From Hyphomicrobium_A sp039933175 (GTDB taxonomy: Bacteria; Pseudomonadota; Alphaproteobacteria; Rhizobiales; Hyphomicrobiaceae), in the NCBI GenBank assembly GCA_039933175.1, contig JBDTOR010000056.1:1-14093 (forward strand): a stretch of DNA of 14,093 nucleotides, written 5' to 3'. The notes under the pieces were generated by a model that had not been told where the DNA came from, made no database searches, and saw only the letters and a list, made by a program, of their open reading frames with translations. The stretch's first letter is position 1. The number at the start of each line of letters is the position of its first letter. This document shows positions 1 through 6,192 of this stretch, piece by piece. The position numbers were made by a program, and so were the translations under genes.

Positions 1-770
1 CGGTCGTAGAGGCTGAGGCCGATCTCGATCGCGATCAGCGCGATGATGTACCACTCCAGCCGGTGGCTGGTGCGCGTCGCGAAGAGGTCGGTCAGCGTGT
101 CGGCGGTGCCGCGGATCACGTCGAGCTTGCGCGAGATGGCAAGGCCCCGCTGGACGAGGTCGTACTCCTCGACGAGACGTGCCCAGAAGCGCTCCAGCTC
201 GGGGTGGTCCCACAACACGTCGGGCTTGTCGTCGAGGTCGACGCGCACCGCCAGCCGCTGCTGGATCAGCAGAGCTTCGCCGATCTGCTCCAAGAGGTCG
301 CCCTGCGGGCTGCGCGGTAGGTGCCGCTTCTGGAGCGTCTTGGCGACTTCCTCGATGCGATCGAAGGCGACCGAGATGCGCCGCTCGTCGTAGGCGAAGG
401 CGACGCTCATCGCCAGCGCCTCGGCGACCAGCAGCAGCCGGTCAGTGTCGGCCGCCTTGATCTGCAGATCGCCCGAAGGGGAGAGCAGCGCGTCGTCCTC
501 CGGCTTGACGATGAGGCGCACGTTCTCCGTCTCGCGCTCGGCCAGCGGCTCGATGATGCGCTCGGCGAGGCCGCGGATCAGCGCCTCCTCATCGACCGGG
601 TTCATGCCGATGAACACGGCGGCCCCCGACTTGAACAGGACGGCGATGGCATCGCCGCTGGTGCGGAAGGCGAGGGGAACGCTCGAAAAGGCGTCCTCGC
701 GTTCCAGCCCCTTGACGTCGATGCGCTCGCCCAGCTGCAGGGCCCGGACGTGTATTTCTTTGTTGTTCAT
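1..770 (-). CDS. RMD1/RMND1 (DUF155) family membrane-anchored protein, 3' end cut by window edge
   Basis: Reading leftward from ATG 770-768 gives 256 uninterrupted codons to the window edge with no stop. The protein starts MNNKEIH. Around residues 187-198 it has WDHPELERFWAR, and it ends with a hydrophobic segment at about 238-256 starting LEWYIIALIAIEIGLSLYD. A W-HPELE-W block plus a single C-terminal membrane anchor after an LEW motif is the pattern of the DUF155 family, which includes yeast Rmd1 and human mitochondrial RMND1. The biochemical role of bacterial members is not established; RMND1 supports mitochondrial translation. Bacterial members are only slightly longer, so few residues are probably missing. 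A weak GGAAAAG lies just upstream of the start. The gene is divergent from rpsB and has its own candidate promoter. Family assignment is from remembered motifs. Confidence 0.8.
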   Translation of the reverse strand, partial: MNNKEIHVRALQLGERIDVKGLEREDAFSSVPLAFRTSGDAIAVLFKSGAAVFIGMNPVDEEALIRGLAERIIEPLAERETENVRLIVKPEDDALLSPSGDLQIKAADTDRLLLVAEALAMSVAFAYDERRISVAFDRIEEVAKTLQKRHLPRSPQGDLLEQIGEALLIQQRLAVRVDLDDKPDVLWDHPELERFWARLVEEYDLVQRGLAISRKLDVIRGTADTLTDLFATRTSHRLEWYIIALIAIEIGLSLYD

Positions 771-799
771 GCCACTTTTCCGGCGCCGACGGCCTTAAC

Positions 800-828
800 G
801 ATTTACCCGGGCGGGCCCAGCTTGTCAT
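800..828 (-). promoter_or_regulatory. Candidate promoter of the leftward DUF155 gene
   Basis: On the minus strand ATGACA (plus 828-823) and TAAATC (plus 805-800) are separated by 17 bases. The -35 differs from TTGACA at one base; the -10 is weak (3 of 6). Transcription would start near 793, giving a leader of about 23 bases to ATG 770. The -35 box overlaps that of the rpsB promoter on the other strand. Confidence 0.4.
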
Positions 829-850
829 TTGCAGGTGTAGACTCTATAAG
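822..850 (+). promoter_or_regulatory. Strong sigma-70-type promoter for rpsB
   Basis: TTGTCA (822-827) and TATAAG (845-850) are separated by exactly 17 bases. Each box is 5 of 6 to consensus. Predicted start is near 857, leaving a leader of about 125 bases before rpsB. A GACTC site (840-844), a GANTC methylation motif, abuts the -10 box. This is the most convincing promoter in the window and suits a highly expressed ribosomal gene. Confidence 0.75.
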
Positions 851-856
851 CGCGCC

Positions 857-981
857 ATCTCACACGTGGATCTTCGCGCCGGGCGGATTAAAAGCCCCGC
901 TCTGCGCTCCGGTGGGCACTCCCTAACCAAGGGAGAGCCTTCTCTCGGGTCCACGGAGGAACAACCGGAAAAGGACTACCC
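857..981 (+). promoter_or_regulatory. rpsB 5' leader with small alternative hairpins and SD
   Basis: The predicted untranslated leader contains TCCCT/AGGGA (920-924 with 930-934) and GAGAG/CTCTC (933-937 with 942-946). These two small hairpins share bases 933-934 and so cannot both form. A further GGGC/GCCC pair lies at 881-884 and 894-897. AAGGA at 970-974, 7 bases before the ATG, is the likely ribosome binding site; a second purine block (ACGGAGGA) sits at 953-960. Ribosomal protein S2 represses its own mRNA in other bacteria, so a control structure is plausible, but no known leader family was recognised. Confidence 0.35.
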
Positions 982-1968
982 ATGGCGCTTCCCGCGTTCA
1001 ACATGCGTCAGCTTTTGGAAGCTGGCGTTCACTTCGGTCACCAGTCGCATCGCTGGAACCCCAAGATGGCGCCCTTCATCTATGGCGCCCGCAACAACAT
1101 CCACATCATCGATCTGACCCAGACGACGCCGATGCTGCATCAGGCGCTGGTCAAGATTTCCGACACCGTCGCCAACGGCGGCCGGGTGCTGTACGTCGCC
1201 ACCAAGCGCCAGGCCTCGGACTCGATCGCCGACAGCGCCAAGCGCAGCGCCCAGTACTTCATCAACCATCGCTGGTTCGGCGGCACGCTGACCAACTGGA
1301 AGACCATCTCCCAGTCGATCCGTCGTCTGCGCCAGCTGGACGACATCCTTGCCGATCCGCAGGGCCGCACGAAGAAAGAAATCCTGACGCTGACGCGCGA
1401 GCGCGAGAAGCTCAACCAGGCGCTGGGCGGCATCAAGGACATGGGCGGCACGCCTGACCTGCTGTTCGTCATCGACACGAACAAGGAAAGCATCGCCATC
1501 CAGGAAGCCAAGAAGCTCGGCATTCCGATCGTCGCCATCGTCGACACCAACTGCGACCCCGACGGCATCGACTTCCCGATCCCGGGCAACGACGACGCCG
1601 GCCGCGCCATCACGCTCTATTGCGACCTCATCGCGCGCGCTGCGCTCGATGGCCTGGAGCGCAGCCAGTCGTCGCACGGCATTGACGTCGGTGCTTCCGA
1701 GTCGCCGCCCGCCGAGGCCCTGCCTGCCGCCTTCAAGGGTATCGAAGCCGCTCGTGGCGAGCCCGACGACCTGAAGCGCATCACCGGCATCACGCCGAAG
1801 CTCGAGCAGCGTCTCAACGACAGCGGCGTCTTCCACTTCTGGCAGCTCGCCGACCTCGACGCCGAGCAGACGGGCGCCCTCGATCGCAAGCTGAAGCTCA
1901 AGGGCCAGATCGAGACCGAGAAGTGGTCGGAGCAGGCCAAGAAGCTGGTCGAGGCGAGGGCCGTCTAA
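982..1968 (+). CDS. rpsB: 30S ribosomal protein S2 with C-terminal helix-hairpin-helix-like extension
   Basis: Small-subunit ribosomal protein that helps bind S1 and mRNA. The product is 328 residues. Residues 1-225 are canonical S2: an N-terminal LLEAGVHFGHQSHRWNPKM block (11-29), the HRWFGGTLTNW block (96-106), and the conserved VDTNCDPDGIDFPIPGNDDA block (187-206). E. coli S2 has about 241 residues. The extra C-terminus is a low-complexity linker (about 226-260) followed by a charged domain at about 261-328 (PDDLKRITGITPKLEQRL, then FHFWQLADL) that resembles the helix-hairpin-helix extensions seen on S2 and L21 in Hyphomicrobiales. ATG 982 has AAGGA 7 bases upstream. It is the first rightward gene, read from the strong promoter at 822-850, with tsf downstream. 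Confidence 0.97.
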   Translation: MALPAFNMRQLLEAGVHFGHQSHRWNPKMAPFIYGARNNIHIIDLTQTTPMLHQALVKISDTVANGGRVLYVATKRQASDSIADSAKRSAQYFINHRWFGGTLTNWKTISQSIRRLRQLDDILADPQGRTKKEILTLTREREKLNQALGGIKDMGGTPDLLFVIDTNKESIAIQEAKKLGIPIVAIVDTNCDPDGIDFPIPGNDDAGRAITLYCDLIARAALDGLERSQSSHGIDVGASESPPAEALPAAFKGIEAARGEPDDLKRITGITPKLEQRLNDSGVFHFWQLADLDAEQTGALDRKLKLKGQIETEKWSEQAKKLVEARAV

Positions 1969-1972
1969 GAAC

Positions 1973-1992
1973 GCTGCCGCTGCGGCGGCAGC
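1973..1992 (+). terminator. Perfect 8-bp hairpin with TGCG loop after rpsB (attenuator-like, no T-tract)
   Basis: GCTGCCGC (1973-1980) pairs perfectly with GCGGCAGC (1985-1992) around a TGCG loop, which as RNA is a UNCG-type tetraloop closed by C-G. It starts 4 bases after the rpsB stop. No T-run follows, so it is more likely an mRNA 3'-end stabiliser or partial attenuator than a full intrinsic terminator. Confidence 0.5.
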
Positions 1993-2011
1993 TTCGTCCT
2001 CCAGTCAACCC

Positions 2012-2034
2012 GCGGGCGCCGACTGTGCGCCCGC
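2012..2034 (+). promoter_or_regulatory. Perfect 8-bp hairpin just upstream of tsf
   Basis: GCGGGCGC (2012-2019) pairs with GCGCCCGC (2027-2034) around a 7-base loop. It ends 18 bases before the tsf ATG, close enough to affect ribosome loading. There is no T-tract. With the 1973-1992 hairpin it makes the rpsB-tsf gap a double-hairpin region. Confidence 0.45.
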
Positions 2035-2052
2035 CAAGCAATGAGCTGAGAC

Positions 2053-2979
2053 ATGACGATTTCCGCGAGTCTCGTGAAGGAACTGCGCGACAAGACCGGC
2101 GCCGGCATGATGGATTGCAAGGCAGCGCTGACCGAGGTCAAGGGCGACATCGAGGCGGCCGTCGACTGGCTGCGCAAGAAAGGTCTGTCGAAGGCCGCCA
2201 AGAAGGCCGGGCGCATCGCCGCCGAAGGCCTGGTCGGCATTTCCACGTCCGGCAAGTCGGGTTCGGTGGTCGAGGTCAACTCGGAGACGGACTTCGTTGC
2301 CCGCAACGAGCAGTTCCAGGAGATGGTGACCAACATCGCCTCGCTGGCCGGCAAGTCCGGCGGGGACGTGACGAAGCTGCTCGCCATGACCTATCCCGGC
2401 AAGTCGATCACCGTCGAAGATCAGGTGAAAGAGCTCATCGCCACCATCGGCGAGAACATGAGCGTGCGCCGCACGGCGACGCTGCAAGTCTCCTCGGGCG
2501 TCGTCGGGTCCTACGTGCACGGCCAAGTGGTTCCGGGCCTCGGCAAGATCGGCGTGCTCGTGGCACTCGAGTCGACCGGCAAGAACGCCGACGAGCTCGC
2601 GGCGCTGGCCCGCCAGATCGCCATGCACGTCGCCGCCACCAACCCGGTGGCGCTCGATATCGCCGGCGTGCCGGCCGAGACGCTGGAGCGCGAGAAGGCG
2701 ATCCTCGCCGACAAGAACCAGGGCAAGCCCCCGCAGGTGCTGGAGAAGATCGTTGCCAGCGGCATGAAGAGCTACGCCAAGGACAACTGCCTGCTGGACC
2801 AGCCCTACGTTCACGACCCCTCCAAGAGCGTGTCGCAGGTCGTGAAGGACGCCGAAGGCAAGGTCGGCGGTCCAGTGAAGCTCACGGGCTTCGTGCGTTA
2901 TGCGCTGGGCGAGGGCATCGAGAAGAAAGAAGAAGACTTCGCCGCCGAGGTCGCCGCCGCGGTTGGCGCGTCGAACTAA
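2053..2979 (+). CDS. tsf: Translation elongation factor Ts
   Basis: Guanine nucleotide exchange factor that releases GDP from EF-Tu in the cytoplasm. The 308-residue product has both family signatures: LRDKTGAGMMDCKAAL in the N-terminal UBA-like domain (about 11-26) and VVEVNSETDFVARNEQF (about 72-88), whose TDFV block inserts near the EF-Tu nucleotide site. The two core subdomains follow to about residue 285, and the protein ends in an acidic/alanine-rich tail. Length is normal for the family. ATG 2053 has no strong Shine-Dalgarno. A three-codon mini-ORF (ATG AGC TGA, 2041-2049) lies in frame just before it and is probably incidental. It follows rpsB, the usual bacterial arrangement. Confidence 0.97.
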   Translation: MTISASLVKELRDKTGAGMMDCKAALTEVKGDIEAAVDWLRKKGLSKAAKKAGRIAAEGLVGISTSGKSGSVVEVNSETDFVARNEQFQEMVTNIASLAGKSGGDVTKLLAMTYPGKSITVEDQVKELIATIGENMSVRRTATLQVSSGVVGSYVHGQVVPGLGKIGVLVALESTGKNADELAALARQIAMHVAATNPVALDIAGVPAETLEREKAILADKNQGKPPQVLEKIVASGMKSYAKDNCLLDQPYVHDPSKSVSQVVKDAEGKVGGPVKLTGFVRYALGEGIEKKEEDFAAEVAAAVGASN

Positions 2980-2992
2980 GGCGGACGTACGG

Positions 2993-3016
2993 AGCGCGCC
3001 CCGCGTGGGGCGCGCT
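2993..3016 (+). terminator. Perfect 10-bp GC hairpin after tsf (no T-tract)
   Basis: AGCGCGCCCC (2993-3002) pairs perfectly with GGGGCGCGCT (3007-3016) around a GCGT loop, 13 bases after the tsf stop. It is very stable, but AGGCGAATCC follows instead of a T-run. It may protect the rpsB-tsf mRNA 3' end or partly attenuate read-through into pyrH. Confidence 0.5.
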
Positions 3017-3099
3017 AGGCGAATCCCCGGCGTGTGCTAGGTAGGACTGCCGGCTGGCCAGCGGTCGCCCGGCCCAACCTTGGGAGCGAGGAGGCGGGC

Positions 3100-3834
3100 A
3101 TGGCAGCCACGACAGTAGGCTCATCCGGGCTGCTCTATAAACGGCTGCTGCTCAAGCTCTCCGGCGAAGCGCTTATGGGCAAGAGCGACTTCGGCATCGA
3201 CATGTCCGTCGCCGAACGTCTTGCGCGCGACATCGCCGAAGCCGTAGCCGCTGGTTGCGAGATTTGCGTCGTCGTCGGCGGCGGCAACATCTTTCGCGGA
3301 CTGGCGGCGGCGGCCAAGGGCATGGAGCGCGCCACCGCCGACTACATGGGCATGCTGGCGACCGTGATGAACGCGCTGGCGCTGGAGAATGCGCTGGAGA
3401 ATGCCAAGCAGCCGGCCCGCGTCCTCTCCGCCATTCCCATGCCGACGGTGTGCGAGAGCTACGTGCGCCCCAAGGCGCTGCACCATGTGAAGGCCGGCCG
3501 CGTCGTCATCTTCGCCGCCGGCACCGGCAACCCATTCTTCACCACCGACACCGCGGCAACGCTGCGCGCCATCGAGATGGACTGCCAGGCGGTCGCCAAG
3601 GCGACCCAGGTCGACGGCGTCTACGATAGCGATCCGCGCAAAAATCCCAACGCCAAGCGCTACGACAAACTCGGCTATGCCGAGGTTTTATCGCGCGATC
3701 TCAAGGTGATGGACGGGGCGGCGATCGCCCTTGCCCGCGACAACGGACTTCCGGTAATTGTCTTCTCGATCAATGAGCCGGGCAATCTTTTGAAAGTGCT
3801 GCGCGGCGAGGGACGGGCGACCGTCATCGAATGA
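3100..3834 (+). CDS. pyrH: UMP kinase
   Basis: Hexameric bacterial UMP kinase: UMP + ATP to UDP + ADP in pyrimidine synthesis, cytoplasmic, in the amino acid kinase fold. The 244-residue product has the ATP/phosphate block KRLLLKLSGEALMG (14-27), the glycine-rich VVVGGGNIFRG (57-67), TADYMGMLATVMNAL (79-93) and the UMP-binding AAGTGNPFFTTD (139-150), followed by KATQVDGVYDSDP. Start choice: the frame is open 66 bases further upstream to an ATG at 3034, but ATG 3100 has a strong GAGGAGG (3088-3094) 5 bases away and gives the normal family length. It lies between tsf and frr, a widely conserved order. The small palindrome CCGGCGG-T-CCGCCGG (3835-3849) directly follows its stop. Confidence 0.96.
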   Translation: MAATTVGSSGLLYKRLLLKLSGEALMGKSDFGIDMSVAERLARDIAEAVAAGCEICVVVGGGNIFRGLAAAAKGMERATADYMGMLATVMNALALENALENAKQPARVLSAIPMPTVCESYVRPKALHHVKAGRVVIFAAGTGNPFFTTDTAATLRAIEMDCQAVAKATQVDGVYDSDPRKNPNAKRYDKLGYAEVLSRDLKVMDGAAIALARDNGLPVIVFSINEPGNLLKVLRGEGRATVIE

Positions 3835-3927
3835 CCGGCGGTCCGCCGGCCGCGCACCTCGGCGATCATACGTGACTGGCACGCGCGCGGTGGCCACAGC
3901 CCCGCCGCAGCGCCGAAGGAGACAACA

Positions 3928-4491
3928 ATGGCCAGCGGTTCGTTTGACATCAACGATCTCGAAAAGCGCATGCGCGGATCGCTCGACGCGCTCAAGCGCG
4001 AGCTGTCGGGTTTGCGCACGGGGCGCGCCAGCGCGCATCTGCTCGATCCGATACAGGTCAGCGTCTACGGCTCGAAGATGCCGCTCAACCAGGTGGCGAC
4101 CGTGTCGGTTCCCGAGCCGCGCACCATCTCGGTGATGGTCTGGGACAAGAGCAACGTGCAGGCCGTCGACAAGGCCATCCGCGAGGCGAACCTCGGCTTG
4201 AACCCGGTCATCGACGGCGCGCTGCTGCGCCTGCCGATCCCGATGCTGACGGCCGATCGCCGCACCGAGCTCGCCAAGCTCGCCCACAAATATGCCGAGC
4301 ACGGCCGCGTGTCGGTGCGCAACGTGCGCCGCGAGGGCATGGATCTTCTCAAGAAGCTGGAGAAGGACGGCAAGATGAGCCAGGACGACCATCACAAGTC
4401 GTCGGCCAAGGTGCAGGAGCTGACCGACAAGCTCATCAAGGAGATCGACGACCTGCTCATCACCAAAGAGGCGGAGATCCATAAGGTCTGA
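3928..4491 (+). CDS. frr: Ribosome recycling factor
   Basis: Splits post-termination ribosomes together with EF-G so subunits can be reused. The 187-residue length is typical. It shows the two-domain L-shaped RRF layout: a three-helix domain I (about 1-31 and 107-187) interrupted by the beta-rich domain II (about 32-106). Family blocks visible are LRTGRASAHLLDPIQVSVYG (29-48), the LNPVIDG turn (91-97), IPMLTADRR (104-112) and RNVRREGMDLLKK (131-143). ATG 3928 has AAGGAG (3916-3921) 6 bases upstream, the best start signal nearby. The next gene, uppS, begins within about 70 bases on the same strand. Confidence 0.97.
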   Translation: MASGSFDINDLEKRMRGSLDALKRELSGLRTGRASAHLLDPIQVSVYGSKMPLNQVATVSVPEPRTISVMVWDKSNVQAVDKAIREANLGLNPVIDGALLRLPIPMLTADRRTELAKLAHKYAEHGRVSVRNVRREGMDLLKKLEKDGKMSQDDHHKSSAKVQELTDKLIKEIDDLLITKEAEIHKV

Positions 4492-4496
4492 AGCCT

Positions 4497-4524
4497 TTGA
4501 GAACGGCGCCTTTGCCGCTATTCT
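4497..4524 (+). promoter_or_regulatory. Possible internal promoter for uppS
   Basis: TTGAGA (4497-4502) and TATTCT (4519-4524) are 16 bases apart, 5 of 6 and 4 of 6 to consensus. Transcription would start near 4531, downstream of the GTG at 4525 and upstream of the GTG at 4561. It is a motif match only. Confidence 0.3.
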
Positions 4525-4560
4525 GTGGTCGCGCTCCTCGCAACCGAAAGCCCCACCCGA

Positions 4561-5319
4561 GTGACGGAAACGAAGCAACAGCCTGCGCCGCCCCAGCGTG
4601 TCGACGGCCAGCCGCGCCACGTCGCCATCATCATGGACGGCAACGGGCGGTGGGCGAGTCAGCACGGCCTGCCGCGCGCCGTCGGGCATCGCAACGGCGT
4701 CGAGGCGGTGCGGCGCACGGTGCGCGCGGCCATCGAGCTCGGCATCCCGTACCTCACGCTCTACAGCTTTTCGTCCGAGAACTGGTCGCGTCCGGTCGAC
4801 GAGATCGACGACCTCATGGGCTTGATGAAGCGGTTCATTCGCCGCGACCTCGCCGAACTGCACCAGGCCGGCGTCAAGATCCTCGTCATCGGCGAGCGCT
4901 CCAACGTCGAGAACGAGCTGATGTCGCTGATCGACGAGGCCGTCGAGCTGACGCGCGACAACCAGGCGATCACTCTCATCATCGCCTTCAACTACGGGGC
5001 GCGCGCCGAGATCGCTAAGGCCGCCCGAGCGCTGGCCGAGCAGGTCGCCGCCGGCAAGCTTGCCCCCGCCGACATCAACGTCGAGGCGCTGAGCGGGGCG
5101 CTCGACACGGCCGGCATTCCCGACCCCGACCTGCTCATCCGCACCAGCGGCGAGATGCGCATTTCCAACTTCCTGCTGTGGCAGTGCGCCTATACTGAAT
5201 TCGTCTTTCTCGACGCCTTCTGGCCGGATTTCGGGCGCGAGTTGCTGGAGGAGGCAATTGCACGCTTCCGGGAACGCGAGCGCCGTTTCGGCGGCCGTTC
5301 CAAGCAATCGATCATGTGA
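4561..5319 (+). CDS. uppS: Undecaprenyl diphosphate synthase (di-trans,poly-cis)
   Basis: Cis-prenyltransferase that extends farnesyl diphosphate with eight isopentenyl diphosphates to make the C55 lipid carrier for peptidoglycan and polysaccharide assembly. The blocks are clear: HVAIIMDGNGRWA (20-32) with catalytic Asp26, the number used for E. coli; LYSFSSENWSRP (67-78); and IRTSGEMRISNFLLWQ (193-208) followed by WPDF. Start is uncertain. GTG 4561 gives 252 residues and has a weak GAAAG 10 bases upstream; GTG 4525 in the same frame gives 264 residues with no visible ribosome site. I prefer 4561 because the length fits and a possible promoter overlaps 4525. The stop is 9 bases before cdsA. 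Confidence 0.94.
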   Translation: MTETKQQPAPPQRVDGQPRHVAIIMDGNGRWASQHGLPRAVGHRNGVEAVRRTVRAAIELGIPYLTLYSFSSENWSRPVDEIDDLMGLMKRFIRRDLAELHQAGVKILVIGERSNVENELMSLIDEAVELTRDNQAITLIIAFNYGARAEIAKAARALAEQVAAGKLAPADINVEALSGALDTAGIPDPDLLIRTSGEMRISNFLLWQCAYTEFVFLDAFWPDFGRELLEEAIARFRERERRFGGRSKQSIM

Positions 5320-5328
5320 GGCGAAGCC

Positions 5329-6192
5329 ATGCCCGATAACGCGGTGGCTTCCGAGGCAAGCCCCAGCGGCACGCCCTGGCTGTCGAGCAATTTGAAGTTG
5401 CGCCTTCTATCGGGCGCCGTGCTGGCTTCCGTCGCGTTCCTGCTGGCCCTGGCCGGACCTCTGCCTTTCGCCCTTCTCATTCTCGTCTGCGCGCTGGTGA
5501 TCAGCTGGGAGTGGGGCCGCCTCGTGCGCGGCGCCACCTTCGACCTCGGCTTCTTCGTGCACGCCATCGCCGTGGCGGCTGCCATCATTCTCGCTGGCGC
5601 CGGCTATGCAGCGCTGGCCGTCGCCGTGCTCGCTATCGCCGCCATAACGCTGGTCCCGCTTTACGTCGGCCGCGGCGCGCGCCTGTCGGCGCTCGGCGTA
5701 TTCTACGTCGGGCTGCCCGCCGTTGCGCTCCTGTGGCTGCGCAGCGACGAGCCGTTCGGCTTCACCGCCGTGCTGTTTGTCTTCGCCGTCGTCTGGTCGT
5801 CCGACACCGCCGCCTACGCCGCCGGGCGCGGCATCGGCGGGCCCAAGCTGTGGCCGCGCGTCTCGCCCAATAAGACGTGGGCGGGCCTGGCCGGCGCGCT
5901 GACGGCCGGCGCGCTCGCCGGCGGCGTGTTCGCCATCCTGGAGCCGGAAGCTCCGGCGGTGCGGCTGGTCTTGCTGGGTATCGGACTCGCCTTTGTGGCG
6001 CAGGCCGGCGACCTCGCCGAATCCGCGCTCAAGCGTTTGTTCAACCTCAAGGATGCGAGCGATCTCATCCCCGGTCACGGCGGCTTCATGGACCGCATGG
6101 ACAGCATCGTCGCCGCCGCCGTCGCCGCCGCGCTCCTGGCGCTCGCCATCGATCCGCACGCTCCGGCGCGCGCGCTGCTATTCGGTCTCTAA
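5329..6192 (+). CDS. cdsA: Phosphatidate cytidylyltransferase (CDP-diglyceride synthase)
   Basis: Integral inner-membrane enzyme: phosphatidic acid + CTP to CDP-diacylglycerol, precursor of all phospholipids. The 287-residue product has many hydrophobic helices (about 29-60, 77-110, 119-136, 145-156, 185-203, 211-228, 259-274). Near the C-terminus it carries the CDP-alcohol cytidylyltransferase signature at 232-258, beginning SALKRLFNLKDASD and ending HGGFMDRMD, matching the S-x-x-K-R...K-D...H-G-G-x-x-D-R-x-D pattern. SSDTAAYAAGR (157-167) and SPNKTW (179-184) are further family blocks. ATG 5329 has GAGG 7 bases upstream, inside the end of uppS. The dxr ATG directly abuts its stop, so translation of the pair is probably coupled. 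Confidence 0.95.
   Translation: MPDNAVASEASPSGTPWLSSNLKLRLLSGAVLASVAFLLALAGPLPFALLILVCALVISWEWGRLVRGATFDLGFFVHAIAVAAAIILAGAGYAALAVAVLAIAAITLVPLYVGRGARLSALGVFYVGLPAVALLWLRSDEPFGFTAVLFVFAVVWSSDTAAYAAGRGIGGPKLWPRVSPNKTWAGLAGALTAGALAGGVFAILEPEAPAVRLVLLGIGLAFVAQAGDLAESALKRLFNLKDASDLIPGHGGFMDRMDSIVAAAVAAALLALAIDPHAPARALLFGL

Noticed and set aside
321..926. 201-residue plus-strand open frame over the left-edge gene
   Set aside because: The minus-strand reading gives a coherent DUF155 protein with a membrane anchor; the plus frame has no motif and runs into the promoter region.
976..1836. 286-residue minus-strand open frame over rpsB
   Set aside because: Antisense shadow of a highly conserved ribosomal gene.
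2041..2049. Three-codon ORF (Met-Ser-stop) before tsf as a leader peptide
   Set aside because: No ribosome site and too short to judge; likely chance.
3034..3099. Upstream extension of pyrH to ATG 3034
   Set aside because: Would add 22 unrelated residues; ATG 3100 has a strong ribosome site and gives standard length.
3835..3849. CCGGCGG-T-CCGCCGG palindrome after pyrH as a terminator
   Set aside because: With a realistic loop the stem is only 5 bp and no T-run follows.
3688..5307. 539-residue open frame on the minus strand across frr and uppS
   Set aside because: Both underlying plus-strand genes are unmistakable. Long antisense frames are expected in GC-rich DNA, and this one has no recognisable motif.
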